Assembly (NCBI GenBank): GCA_040880585.1
Contig: JBBDID010000035.1
Span: 248,001 to 312,000 of the forward strand
Direction: 5' to 3'
From: Paracrocinitomix sp040880585
GTDB taxonomy: Bacteria > Bacteroidota > Bacteroidia > Flavobacteriales_D > Crocinitomicaceae
DNA length: 64,000 nt
In this document: positions 33,508 to 42,476 of the stretch, piece by piece
How positions within the stretch are numbered: position 1 is the first letter of the stretch
Layout of the letters: every line of letters starts with the position of its first letter
Made by a program: the position numbers and the translations under genes
The notes under the pieces: generated by a model
Database searches by the model: none
What the model was told of the DNA's origin: nothing
The model's input: the letters and a program-made list of their open reading frames with translations, nothing else

Positions 33508-35369
33508 AAAACACAGATAACAGAAAGTATATCATAGCCCTGTTCTTTGTGTTGGTTTCTCTTATTTTTATTGTGCGCTTATTTTATATGCAGGTGGTGG
33601 ATGACAAGTGGAAAGAAAGGGCCGCTCAAATCTCTGAAAATAAAATCACAACGTATCCTGCACGCGGAATTGTATACGATCGCAATGGAAAAAAACTCAT
33701 AGCTAATGAAGTGTACTATGATATCCATGTCATTCCCAATCAAACGGATAATCCCGACAGTGTTGCCTTGGCAAAATTGTTGGATATTTCCCTTGAAGAA
33801 TATACAAAGCAGATGAATAAAGCCCGGGATTATTCTAAGCGAAAACCCTCTGAGCTGGCACGTCAAATCCCCCCGGATGAATTTTCCGGAATTGCACTGG
33901 AATTATACAAATATCCGGGATTTTATGAGGTGGAACGAACCCTGAGAATCTACCCGAAATCAATAGGGTCACATGTGTTGGGATACATGGCCGAAGTAGA
34001 CTCTTCTGACATCAAAAAAGATGCTTATTACAAATCCGGAGATCTTATCGGGAAAAGTGGAATCGAAAGAAGCTATGAAGAAGTGCTGCGCGGAAAAAAA
34101 GGCGTAAAATATTATTTACAGGATGCAATTGGACTGGAAACGGCAAGATACGAAGAAGGAAAATACGATACGGTTGCCGTACAAGGAAAAGACATTTCTT
34201 TGACCATAGATGCTGATTTACAGGAATACGGTGAAAGACTGATGCAGAACAAACGTGGAGCCATTGTGGCCATTGAACCAAAAAGCGGTGAAATTTTAAC
34301 CATGATCTCTTCTCCTTCCTATGATCCTAATATGTTGGTGGGGAGAAGGCTGGGGAAAAACTATAGCAAACTGGAGGAAGATACTTTGGTTCCCTTGTAT
34401 AATCGGGCAACCAATGCACGATATAATCCGGGGTCTACCTTTAAGTTGTTAATGGCATTGATTGGTTTGCAAGAAGAAGTAATTACAGAAAACACTAGCC
34501 TCCCTTGCCGAAAAGAATTGTTAGGATGTCACAATCACCCCACGGCACGCTCTGTATCGGATGCTGTAAAAATGTCTTGCAACCCCTATTTTTATGTGGT
34601 AACCAGAAAAATCATTCAGCAGGGTAAATACAAAAGTCATTTTAAAGATGCTGCAGTAGGTTTGGACATCTGGGCCGATTACCTACACAGCTTTGGCTTA
34701 GGTGTTGGACTCCATACAGATTTTCCTTCTGTCTCTACGGGAGTTATTCCTACTACTGAGTTTTATAATAAAGAGTTCCCCACAAAAACCAATCCTTATG
34801 GTGAATATGCCTGGGCATTTAGCACCATTTATTCCAATTCAATCGGGCAGGGAGAGGTAGAATTAACACCCGTAGAATTGGCTAACGTTGCCGTTGTGAT
34901 GGCAAATCGTGGCTGGTATTATTATCCCCATTTTATAAAGGAGATTCAGGATGCTGAGATACCGGAAATCTATAAAAAGAAACAACAGGCGAAAGTTTCT
35001 CCTGAAAATTTTGAGCCGGTGGTTGAGGGCATGTGGCGGGTGGTACACGAGTCGGGAGGTACTGCCAGAAGAGCAAAAGTGGACAGTTTAGACATCTGTG
35101 GTAAAACCGGAACAACAGAAAACTTCAAAACCTATGACGGCAGAAGAAGACAGTTGAAAGATCACTCTATTTTTATTGCTTTTGCTCCTAAAGATGATCC
35201 TAAAATCGCCATTTCAGTATACATTGAAAATGCCGGATTTGGAGGAACCTGGGCGGCGCCAATTGCCAGTCTGATGATAGAGAAATACATTAACGGTGAA
35301 ATTTCGGATAGTCGAAAAGAGCAAAGGATTTTAGATGCAAACCTTTTACCCATTGAAATTGTGAAATAA
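33504..35369 (+). CDS. mrdA: Penicillin-binding protein 2, elongation transpeptidase
   Basis: 621 aa: membrane anchor (residues 9-28), pedestal/dimerisation domain starting RGIVYDRNGKKL, then transpeptidase. Active-site motifs: SxxK at Ser311-Lys314 (NPGSTFK), SxN at Ser358-Asn360 (MSCN), and KTGT at 534-537 (CGKTGTTEN). It cross-links peptidoglycan during cell elongation in complex with RodA. It overlaps mreD by 4 bp and abuts rodA. Two Cys flank the SxN region (C335, C342); the zinc- or disulfide-type pattern CRKELLGCH is also seen in other PBP2s. Confidence 0.96.
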   Translation: MKNTDNRKYIIALFFVLVSLIFIVRLFYMQVVDDKWKERAAQISENKITTYPARGIVYDRNGKKLIANEVYYDIHVIPNQTDNPDSVALAKLLDISLEEYTKQMNKARDYSKRKPSELARQIPPDEFSGIALELYKYPGFYEVERTLRIYPKSIGSHVLGYMAEVDSSDIKKDAYYKSGDLIGKSGIERSYEEVLRGKKGVKYYLQDAIGLETARYEEGKYDTVAVQGKDISLTIDADLQEYGERLMQNKRGAIVAIEPKSGEILTMISSPSYDPNMLVGRRLGKNYSKLEEDTLVPLYNRATNARYNPGSTFKLLMALIGLQEEVITENTSLPCRKELLGCHNHPTARSVSDAVKMSCNPYFYVVTRKIIQQGKYKSHFKDAAVGLDIWADYLHSFGLGVGLHTDFPSVSTGVIPTTEFYNKEFPTKTNPYGEYAWAFSTIYSNSIGQGEVELTPVELANVAVVMANRGWYYYPHFIKEIQDAEIPEIYKKKQQAKVSPENFEPVVEGMWRVVHESGGTARRAKVDSLDICGKTGTTENFKTYDGRRRQLKDHSIFIAFAPKDDPKIAISVYIENAGFGGTWAAPIASLMIEKYINGEISDSRKEQRILDANLLPIEIVK

Positions 35370-36740
35370 GTGAGAGGAAAAAGTGAAAAAATATGGGCCG
35401 ATATTGACTGGACGTTGATCATTATTTACTTGCTGATCGTTACTTTGGGGGTGTCCAATATTTATTCTGCCACCTATAACCCGGAACATCCCGGGCTTTT
35501 TGATCTGAAAACCGAGCACGGTAAACAAATAATATGGATTGGCATCTCCATCTTTTTGGGCTTGATCATCCTGTTTTTAGAGGGATCCTTTATTCGAAAA
35601 TCGTCCTATTGGATATATGGGATAGTGATGTTTTTGCTGGTAGCGGTTTTGTTCACTGACCCGATTAACGGGGCGCGATCGTGGTTCAGTATCGGATCAT
35701 TTGGTATACAACCTTCTGAACTGGGGAAACTGGCGGCCTGCTTAGCTCTTTCGGCTCATTTGTCAACCATAACAGTGCTCAGGACACGTTCCAAATCGGG
35801 TTTTGGGATGTTTCAACTAAAAAACCTTTTCCACACACATTGGAAGACAATGGCCATACTGGCAACTCCGGCAGTGCTGGTGTTGTTGCAACCGGATGCC
35901 GGAACATTTATCGTCTTTACCTCCTTTATTTTGGTGCTTTACCGAGAGGGCTTTGCAGGGAATACCCTGCTCTTTTTATTGATTGCAGTCATTATAGCGG
36001 TGATCACGCTGGTAGTAGCTGACAATAGTTTTATTTTACCGGTTTTGAAAATCAAAATGGGAGGTAAATTTGGGATGCTCTTGGCCTTATTGGGTATGGG
36101 ACTAATTTTTTTCTTATTGATTCGGTATTTTGTATTGAAAAGAAACCGCCCTCCCTTGTACAGAGCTATGATAGGAAGTTTGATTGTCGCTATTTTATTT
36201 GTCAACTTTATTGAATGGGGCTACTCTACTTTTTTGAAAGAACACCAAAAAGAGCGAATTGATCTGGTGCTGGGGAAAATTGAAGATCCGGATGGGAAAG
36301 GCTATAACATCAACCGGGCAAAGGCGGCAATAGGTTCGGGGGGATTTGCAGGAAAGGGATACCGACAGGCTACTCTGGCTAACGCCAGTCAAAAACATGT
36401 TCCTATGCAGTCTACTGATTTTATTTTCTGTACCTGGTCTGAAGAACGGGGGTTTATTGGCTCTCTGGCGTTGGTGCTGTTGTATACCTTTTTACTCATT
36501 AAGATATTATCCATAGCAGAACGACAACGCTCTAAATTTACCCGGATTTTTGCCTATTGTGTGGCGGGAATTATCTTTTACCATTTTATGATCAATGTGG
36601 GGATGGCAATCGGGCTTGCTCCCGTAATTGGGATACCTTTGCCTTTGTTCAGTTATGGCGGATCACAGGTGCTGGCTTTTTCTCTGCTTATTTTTATTTT
36701 GATCAAATTGGATTCTGAACGTAAAATCGTATTGCAATAA
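35370..36740 (+). CDS. rodA: SEDS peptidoglycan glycosyltransferase RodA
   Basis: 456 aa, ten spans. GTG start directly after the mrdA stop. SEDS motifs: GARSWFSIGSFGIQPSELGKLA (about residues 98-119), LLQPDAGTF with the catalytic-type Asp region (about 172-181), QSTDFIFCTWSEERGF and the C-terminal GIPLPLFSYGGSQ. RodA polymerises lipid II as partner of PBP2. The long segment between the QPD motif and the QSTDF region is larger than in E. coli RodA (370 aa), a feature of Bacteroidota. Its stop shares bases with the next ATG (TAATG). Confidence 0.95.
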   Translation: MRGKSEKIWADIDWTLIIIYLLIVTLGVSNIYSATYNPEHPGLFDLKTEHGKQIIWIGISIFLGLIILFLEGSFIRKSSYWIYGIVMFLLVAVLFTDPINGARSWFSIGSFGIQPSELGKLAACLALSAHLSTITVLRTRSKSGFGMFQLKNLFHTHWKTMAILATPAVLVLLQPDAGTFIVFTSFILVLYREGFAGNTLLFLLIAVIIAVITLVVADNSFILPVLKIKMGGKFGMLLALLGMGLIFFLLIRYFVLKRNRPPLYRAMIGSLIVAILFVNFIEWGYSTFLKEHQKERIDLVLGKIEDPDGKGYNINRAKAAIGSGGFAGKGYRQATLANASQKHVPMQSTDFIFCTWSEERGFIGSLALVLLYTFLLIKILSIAERQRSKFTRIFAYCVAGIIFYHFMINVGMAIGLAPVIGIPLPLFSYGGSQVLAFSLLIFILIKLDSERKIVLQ

Positions 36741-37495
36741 TGAAAGAACGAATGCCGGATGGCACACAGATTTTTCTGTTACTGTTTCTGATCTTTTCAG
36801 CACTTTTTTTTGTAGGACCTTTGATCAGTGCTTTGTTTTTTTCCTTCATGGATATTCCCAATTTGGAAGAGGTAGACCCTAATGCGCCCAGAATCGGATA
36901 TGTAATGGTTTTTTCAGGAATGTTGGCGCTTTTTTTGGCGGCCTTTCTGGTATTTTTCCGCTTGTCGGGAGAGAAGTGGAAATCATTAATTCATTATGAA
37001 GGGATACAACTTAGATACATTGGAATAACCTTACTGCTTTTAGTGTTTGGATGGCTCATTGCTGAAGGGCTTCATTACCTTAACCACTGGATCATTGAAC
37101 AATTTCCCCGTGCCGGATTTATAGAAGCAGAAATTGCGTTGAATGAGCAATTGAAATCCTGGTTTGATCCTGAAAAGCAACACCTTTTTCCTTATGCACT
37201 ATTTATTTTTGGTCTTTTACCTGCTTTTGTTGAAGAATTGCTGTTCCGGGGGATTTTAATGGAAAAACTGATAAAAGTAAGTGGCAAACCTCACTTTGGA
37301 GTGATCGTATCAGCCCTGCTTTTTGCGGCACTGCACATGCAAGCCTGGAACCTCTTACCCATGATTGCATTAGGGGTTATGTTGGGTTACCTATATTACT
37401 TCAGCAAAGACATCCGATATAGCATGCTCTTACACTTTTTGTACAACGGAATTCAAATTACAGCAATGTTTTTTTGGCCGGATGCAATCGCATAA
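36740..37495 (+). CDS. CPBP family intramembrane glutamic endopeptidase
   Basis: 251 aa with seven to eight spans. The Abi/CPBP motif is present: VEELLFRGIL (two Glu and Arg, about residues 163-172), then FGVIVSALLFAALHMQAWNLLPMIALGVMLGYLYY with the conserved His and the last HFLYNGIQI with His-Asn. CPBP proteases cut within the membrane, in prenyl-protein processing or signalling; the substrate here is unknown. Coupled to rodA by a one-base overlap, so probably the last gene of the elongasome operon, a position also seen in other Bacteroidota. Confidence 0.85.
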   Translation: MKERMPDGTQIFLLLFLIFSALFFVGPLISALFFSFMDIPNLEEVDPNAPRIGYVMVFSGMLALFLAAFLVFFRLSGEKWKSLIHYEGIQLRYIGITLLLLVFGWLIAEGLHYLNHWIIEQFPRAGFIEAEIALNEQLKSWFDPEKQHLFPYALFIFGLLPAFVEELLFRGILMEKLIKVSGKPHFGVIVSALLFAALHMQAWNLLPMIALGVMLGYLYYFSKDIRYSMLLHFLYNGIQITAMFFWPDAIA

Positions 37496-37918
37496 AAAAC
37501 CCCGGTGATTGTTTGACCAAAGCCGGATAGTAATTGTCAATTGTCAATGTTCAATTGTCAATTTACAATTAGTTTTTTAGTGATTACTCCTTGCTCACCA
37601 ATTGATCTTGCGTGATGGCTTCCAAACCTCCCGGCTGGGTTCTGATCTCAAACATTAATTCATAATGATCACAGAAAGCATATAATCTTTCTGATCGGTC
37701 GGGGTCAGGCTCTGTGTCTGCGTTCTGTCGTATACGCTGAATATGATTGTACAGCCTTTGTCCGTCCTTTGTTTCCAGTAAAAGGGGTAGTAATAATCGT
37801 GCCTCTCCGAAATTGTCAGAGTCCTGCGGACAAATTTAAGTGTTTCTAATCAGGGTTAATCGCCAAAACAGTAAGATATTTTGAGTGTCCCAGTGTCGAA
37901 GTAAGGGGGAATAGCCGA
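37496..37918. other. 423-bp stretch with simple repeats and a gene relic
   Basis: At 37532-37570 the words ATTGTCAATTGTCAAT and TTCAATTGTCAAT repeat in an AT-rich, partly palindromic run. The following 37584-37835 holds an 84-codon minus-strand frame lacking a start codon (listed separately). No promoter or terminator recognised. Confidence 0.55.
37584..37835 (-). pseudogene. Start-less gene remnant
   Basis: On the minus strand 84 sense codons lie between a TAA (37838-37836) and a TAA (37586-37584), with no ATG, GTG or TTG near the 5' end. The translation has natural composition: ICPQDSDNFGEARLLLPLLLE, then TKDGQRLYNHIQRIRQ, ERLYAFCDHYELMFEI and QPGGLEAITQDQLVSKE, cut here into pieces. It looks like the 3' end of a real helical protein whose 5' part was lost. 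Source family unknown. Confidence 0.4.
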
Positions 37919-38380
37919 TTACTTATTCACCACTCTTTTATCAGCTGAGTAGTTAATATTGATGGCATCTACTTCTCTGAGTTCTTCTTTCACATCAGAA
38001 ACAATTCGCATACCTACATCTTCGTGAACTTTTAATGAGGTTACAATATCAAAAGGTGTTTTTCCTTCGCGCGCTTTAATTTGTTTCCACTCGCTAATAA
38101 CCGTATGGTCAGAGATCAATTGGTCATCTAACTGGATTCGGGGTTCTGTACCCATGTTTTTGTTCACCGGATAACCGATATATACAAAATCTACATTGTC
38201 TTTATCTTTGATCTCTTCAGCTTGCGTAGCAGAAGGCTTTACAATCTCTACCTGCAATTCAACCTCTTTCATAGTAGTGGCCACCATAAAGAAAAACAAG
38301 AGCATGAAGATAATGTCCGGTAAAGCAGAGGTGTTTACCCCCGGGATCGATTTTTTCCCTCCTTTTTTAAACTTTGACAT
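37919..38380 (-). CDS. ExbD/TolR-type biopolymer transport protein, second copy
   Basis: 153 aa. Single N-terminal span with the family's membrane Asp: SALPDIIFMLLFFFMVATTM (residues 18-37, Asp21 within PDIIF). The periplasmic domain continues to VDAININYSADKRVVNK. ExbD/TolR subunits sit in the pore of an ExbB/TolQ pentamer and convert proton flow into work on the outer membrane. Gene 4 of a four-gene operon, 6 bp after the other ExbD. Confidence 0.88.
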   Translation of the reverse strand: MSKFKKGGKKSIPGVNTSALPDIIFMLLFFFMVATTMKEVELQVEIVKPSATQAEEIKDKDNVDFVYIGYPVNKNMGTEPRIQLDDQLISDHTVISEWKQIKAREGKTPFDIVTSLKVHEDVGMRIVSDVKEELREVDAININYSADKRVVNK

Positions 38381-38386
38381 AATAAT

Positions 38387-39097
38387 CTAGATCTTAATTT
38401 TTGCTTCAACAATACGTTCCGGAACCAAAATTCTCAGTTTCTTGATGATCTCTTGATCATCCGGGTCATCTTCCCGCAATGAATAGTAGTTTTTTCCCCA
38501 AATTTCTTCACACTTTTCAGCCCGAAGGTCATTGACAACTTTCTTGAGCACATCCTGAATTTGGATATATAAACCGTAAGAAGTTTTAGATTGATTTTCC
38601 AGACGGATCAGAGACATTTTATAAATCTCATCATATTGCTTGGTTGGCAATTCTTCACACAGCTTAAGTTTCGTTTCCCATTTGTCCAACTCGTTTTTCA
38701 AGAGCAGGTCATCTGGATTTTCTTCTACTTTGGCGGTAAGCTTTGCAATTTCTTGCTGACATTTTGGAATAGTGATTTTAGAGTAAGCGGGCATATCGGG
38801 ATTTGTCTCCCCTTTGATATTGGCGGTGTAAAAATCAATTACAATTTCTTCCAGTTCTTCTACTTCAATCATTTTACCTTCTACCAACAATTCATCATTA
38901 TTATTGGCCCAAATTTCTAAAAGATCCCGCTCTCTGATCTTTACATCAATTGGAGGAAGATCTCTTTTCAATGGCAATGTACGTCCAATCCCCGCATCAA
39001 CCTCCATGGTAGTGGTTACCAAGAAGAAGATCAATAAAAGGAAGGCAATGTCTGCCATTGACCCCGCGTTAATCTCTTGCAACTCTCTTCTTGCCAT
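38387..39097 (-). CDS. ExbD/TolR-type biopolymer transport protein, first copy, with extended periplasmic domain
   Basis: 236 aa. The N-terminus AGSMADIAFLLLIFFLVTTTM (residues 11-31, Asp16 in the span) is the ExbD proton-path helix. The periplasmic part is about 100 residues longer than usual and contains a charged helical insertion (CQQEIAKLTAKVEENPDDLLLKNELDKWETKL, shortened here). Bacteroidota often carry two such ExbD proteins after one ExbB. It lies 9 bp downstream of the 161-aa membrane protein. Confidence 0.87.
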   Translation of the reverse strand: MARRELQEINAGSMADIAFLLLIFFLVTTTMEVDAGIGRTLPLKRDLPPIDVKIRERDLLEIWANNNDELLVEGKMIEVEELEEIVIDFYTANIKGETNPDMPAYSKITIPKCQQEIAKLTAKVEENPDDLLLKNELDKWETKLKLCEELPTKQYDEIYKMSLIRLENQSKTSYGLYIQIQDVLKKVVNDLRAEKCEEIWGKNYYSLREDDPDDQEIIKKLRILVPERIVEAKIKI

Positions 39098-39106
39098 ACT
39101 GTATAA

Positions 39107-39592
39107 TTATTTTGAAAAGTATTTCGTCATATCTCTTACACTTTGAACGAGAATTAAGAAGCCCGCTAAAGCCACGAGAATATAAGTCACTTTAATTGCT
39201 GCTCCACCCCATTTATGAGCGCCTTTAGTGGCTGCTTCCAGGGCATTATCTCCGGTAACCAGTTCCGGAATCAAAGCATCAGATGCCATTCCATAACCGA
39301 TTAGTACAATGATTCCAAAAACAACAATTCCGATTGCAGTTCCGATAAATCGCTTAGGACGCTGTATAATAGACCAGATGGTAAAAATAACGATCGCACC
39401 TAAACAGGCGTATATCAGATATAAAGCATAACTCACGGAAGAGGTCACCTGATCGACATCTTCTACAATCATGTGTGTTTCGCTATCAACGGTAGCGTCA
39501 GAACCCATTGCATTTAGGATCAACAATACACCGATCACAAAAAGCGTAATAACACCACCGGTTCGGATCAATCCTACTACTTTATCATTCAT
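39107..39592 (-). CDS. Membrane protein of the ExbB-ExbD operon
   Basis: 161 aa with four membrane spans (residues about 10-28, 53-74, 84-104 and 134-154). No catalytic motif. It lies between the ExbB-like gene (46 bp upstream) and the two exbD genes, a conserved place for such a small membrane protein in Bacteroidota. Probably an accessory subunit of the channel (inference from position). Confidence 0.75.
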   Translation of the reverse strand: MNDKVVGLIRTGGVITLFVIGVLLILNAMGSDATVDSETHMIVEDVDQVTSSVSYALYLIYACLGAIVIFTIWSIIQRPKRFIGTAIGIVVFGIIVLIGYGMASDALIPELVTGDNALEAATKGAHKWGGAAIKVTYILVALAGFLILVQSVRDMTKYFSK

Positions 39593-39638
39593 ATTGGTAA
39601 CTTTTAATTAGTACTACTAAGTAGCTTGAATTCGATTA

Positions 39639-40481
39639 TTATGCCTTGGCGTTGTGTCTAATCAATACGTCGATTAAACTGATTGAAGCATCTTCCATAT
39701 CATTTACCAAACTATCGATTTTCGCCAATAGGTAATTGTAAAAAATCTGAAGAATAATGGCAACGATCAAACCAAATACCGTAGTTAATAGAGCCACTTT
39801 AATACCACTGGCAACAACTGTTGCTGAAATGGTACCCGCACTGGCAATATCATCAAACGCCTGGATCATTCCAATTACTGTTCCCATGAACCCTAACATA
39901 GGCGCCAGAGCAATAAATAAGCCAATCCATGACATCCCTTTTTCCATTAATCCCATTTGAACTCCTCCATAAGAAACAACTGCTTTCTCTACATGATCAA
40001 GTCCTTCATCTGAACGATCTAATCCCTGATAGAAAATAGACGCTACAGGACCTCTTGTGTTTCTGCAAACTTCTTTTGCAGCTTCAACACCACCTGAGGC
40101 CAATGCTTCCTCTACGTCGGAAACTAATTTTTTTGTATTGGTAGAAGCCAGATTTAGGTAGACAATTCTTTCAATGATCAGGGCAAGACCTAAAATCAAA
40201 CACAGCAAAACAACTCCCATAAAGAAAGGACCTCCTTCAATGAATCGTTTTTTCAATTCTGTCGTCAGGGTATATTTCCCGCTATTCACTTCTTCATCTA
40301 CTGCCCCTTCATCATCTCCTGCAGTAGTTGCCGGATCAGTTGCAGTGGTTGCCGGATCAGTTGTGGCATCAATTGTTTCTGTTGCACCAGTATCCGGCTC
40401 ATTTTCTTGAGCTACAGCTTTTGTAGAGATTCCAAAGGTTATAAAACCTGCAATAGCGATTAATGCTAATACTTTTTTCAT
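39639..40481 (-). CDS. MotA/TolQ/ExbB proton channel family protein
   Basis: 280 aa. An N-terminal hydrophobic segment (residues 4-24) is followed by a Thr/Asp/Ala/Pro-rich linker (about 25-66) with repeats of DPATTA. Then GPFFMGVVLLCLILGLALIIERIVYL (span 1) and the TolQ core: GVQMGLMEKGMSWIGLFIALAPMLGFMGTVIGMIQAF and VASGIKVALLTTVFGLIVAIILQIFYNYL, with the conserved GTVxGM and Thr. First gene of the operon ExbB, membrane protein, ExbD, ExbD. It uses the proton gradient to energise outer-membrane transport or integrity. The role may be TonB-like or Tol-like; no tonB is adjacent. Confidence 0.92.
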   Translation of the reverse strand: MKKVLALIAIAGFITFGISTKAVAQENEPDTGATETIDATTDPATTATDPATTAGDDEGAVDEEVNSGKYTLTTELKKRFIEGGPFFMGVVLLCLILGLALIIERIVYLNLASTNTKKLVSDVEEALASGGVEAAKEVCRNTRGPVASIFYQGLDRSDEGLDHVEKAVVSYGGVQMGLMEKGMSWIGLFIALAPMLGFMGTVIGMIQAFDDIASAGTISATVVASGIKVALLTTVFGLIVAIILQIFYNYLLAKIDSLVNDMEDASISLIDVLIRHNAKA

Positions 40482-40652
40482 TGTTTAATTGTTTTTATTT
40501 TAAAGTTCTTGCTTTGTTGAGGTACGATCCAGTTTCTTCGTGTCTCACTAGCACAACCTACATGAACAGGTTGCCAAAGCGTCTGCTAAAGTACAAAAAT
40601 TTCTTACTTATGCTAATTCATTACATGATTTTTATCAGGGATTTTTTATTTA

Positions 40653-41681
40653 TTAAATCGTGATCTCTCCACAAATGTTTTTGGACAACAAATCCATGCG
40701 GTCTTTTTGATTTGTCGTCAAGCCCAATACGTACATCATTTTGGTAACTGCTGCTTCTGACCTGATGTCTCGCCCACTGATCACTTCTAAATCTCTGAAC
40801 TGAACCGAGGTTTGATACAGGCCTAAAATAACATGACCTTGGGTACATTGTGTAATGTTTAAAACCACACCGCCTGCTTTCATATATTGGGCAATCATTT
40901 CTTCCATTTCAGGAGAGTTAAAACTATTTCCGTTGCCAAATGTTTCCAGAATCACCCCTTCTACCTGTTCAAAATCAAACAAACATTTCAAGGGTTTTAC
41001 CGGCATTCCCGGAAACAATTTAATGAGCGAAATTTTTGAATTAAATGAGGTAAATAATTCTATCCCTGGTTTGTCAGTGCGGAACAAGGCGTTTCGATTG
41101 ACCTTAATGTTGGTTCCGGCTTCTGCCAATGAAGGGTAATTGTAACTCTTAAAGGCTTCAAAGTTAAAGGTACTGACTTTACTCACCCGATTTCCACGGT
41201 ACAGTTCATTCTCAAAATAAAGGACCACTTCCTGAATCACAGAATGCCCGGACATGTCCAACATACCTGCCAATTCAATTGCCGTGATCAAATTTTCCTT
41301 GCCATCCGTTCTGATTTGACCAATGGGAAGTTGAGATCCGGTAAGAATAACGGGTTTTCTTAATCCCTGTAGCATAAAACTCAGTGCTGCCGTGGTAAAG
41401 GACATGGTGTCTGTTCCGTGTAGCACTACAAAACCATTGTAATTAGCATAATTATCAAAGATCGTTTGCGCAAGATCACCCCAAAGTTTAGGACTCATTT
41501 CAGATGAATCAATCGGCTCTTTTACCGAGTAAGTGTCCAGTTCATAATCAAACTGCTTTAGCTCGGGAATGTTGCTGTACAATGATTCAAAATCAAAAGG
41601 TTTCAGCGCACCTGTTTCGGGATCATTGATCATTCCAATGGTGCCACCGGTATAAATTATCAGAACCTTCGGGTTTATCAT
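40653..41681 (-). CDS. ansA: Type I (cytoplasmic) L-asparaginase
   Basis: 342 aa. Asparaginase motifs are complete: IYTGGTIGM with the nucleophile-type Thr14 at the start (TGGTIG, residues 11-16) and VLHGTDTMSFTTAALSFML with Thr90-Asp91 (HGTDT, 88-92). No signal peptide, so cytoplasmic type I. It hydrolyses asparagine to aspartate and ammonia. Last 30 residues include DIRSEAAVTKMMYVLGL, which is family-conserved. Monocistronic by spacing; convergent neighbour none. Confidence 0.93.
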   Translation of the reverse strand: MINPKVLIIYTGGTIGMINDPETGALKPFDFESLYSNIPELKQFDYELDTYSVKEPIDSSEMSPKLWGDLAQTIFDNYANYNGFVVLHGTDTMSFTTAALSFMLQGLRKPVILTGSQLPIGQIRTDGKENLITAIELAGMLDMSGHSVIQEVVLYFENELYRGNRVSKVSTFNFEAFKSYNYPSLAEAGTNIKVNRNALFRTDKPGIELFTSFNSKISLIKLFPGMPVKPLKCLFDFEQVEGVILETFGNGNSFNSPEMEEMIAQYMKAGGVVLNITQCTQGHVILGLYQTSVQFRDLEVISGRDIRSEAAVTKMMYVLGLTTNQKDRMDLLSKNICGEITI

Positions 41682-41900
41682 TACGTCTGTCTTTCAGTTT
41701 TAGCGTTTCGAAAGTAAGCATTTCAAAACAGTCTGCAGGCCTGAAAGACTAAAAACAAAGTAAAGCAAGATTTTTCAGTATGAATTGGGTCATTGATTCT
41801 GCGGTTAAAATGGTTGATTGAAATCGTTCAAAAAGGAAGTTATAGAAGTTTTTCATTAGTGTGGTGGTTTTTTTGTGGCAACCAATTTTCTAATTTGATT

Positions 41901-42183
41901 CATTGATGTCCGGGGAATAATGGTTCCCATTTTCGCCATTTCATTTCCCCATCCGCCAGCTGGCGGACGTGAAATGGCTTGGCTTTCGACTACAATCTCG
42001 TCTTCAATCTCGTCTTCAATCTCGACTTCAATCTCGACTACGCTCGATTTCCGACTCGATTTCCGGCTCAGTGTACAACACAAAAAATAAACAAAAACAA
42101 TCAAGCGATCCCTCCCTTTTAGGGATGGGGAAAAGGATCGCCAGGGATGGTTGTTATTTTTAAATTTTTAACGGACAATAATG
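41901..42183 (+). repeat. Foldback (MITE-like) element copy D
   Basis: 283 bp from CATTGATGTCCGGGG to ACGGACAATAATG. Left arm with CATTTTCGCCATTTCATTTCCCC, hairpin CCGCCAGCTGGCGG, then four 12-bp tandem units (tcgactacaatc type, 41986-42033), an inner AT-rich part, the stem CCCTTTTAGGG and the right arm GGGGAAAAGGATCGCCAGGGATGG. The complement of the right arm resembles the left arm for about 35 bp. Confidence 0.75.
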
Positions 42184-42306
42184 ATTCAAAAAAATGAATG
42201 CCGAACAAGGAATATCGATTAACGAATTACGAAGTAAAAAATTTCATATTTCAACATACAAACTTCAACATTCAACATTCGGCGTTCGAAATTCAATATT
42301 CAAAAA

Positions 42307-42426
42307 CATTGATGTCCGGGGAAATAATGGTTCCCATTTTCGCCATTTCATTTCCCCTTTCCGCCAACTGGCGGACGTGAAATGGCTGACCTTAGTATTA
42401 TTAAGTGATCCCACCCTTTAGGGATG
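42307..42426 (+). repeat. Foldback element copy E (truncated), with leader module
   Basis: Starts with CATTGATGTCCGGGG and carries the hairpin CCGCCAACTGGCGG; ends at CACCCTTTAGGGATG, where another leader module starts. The preceding 42258-42306 is the leader module (TTCAACATTCGGCGTTC type). Confidence 0.7.
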
Positions 42427-42476
42427 TACAAACTTCAAAATTCAACATTCGGCGTTCGAAATTCAATATTCAAAAA

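Noticed and set aside
37496..37531. CCGG-based hairpin after the CPBP gene as terminator
   Set aside because: Arms of only four bases with a long loop and no T-run.
41986..42033. Possible CRISPR-like repeats
   Set aside because: Contiguous 12-bp units without spacers; no cas genes nearby.
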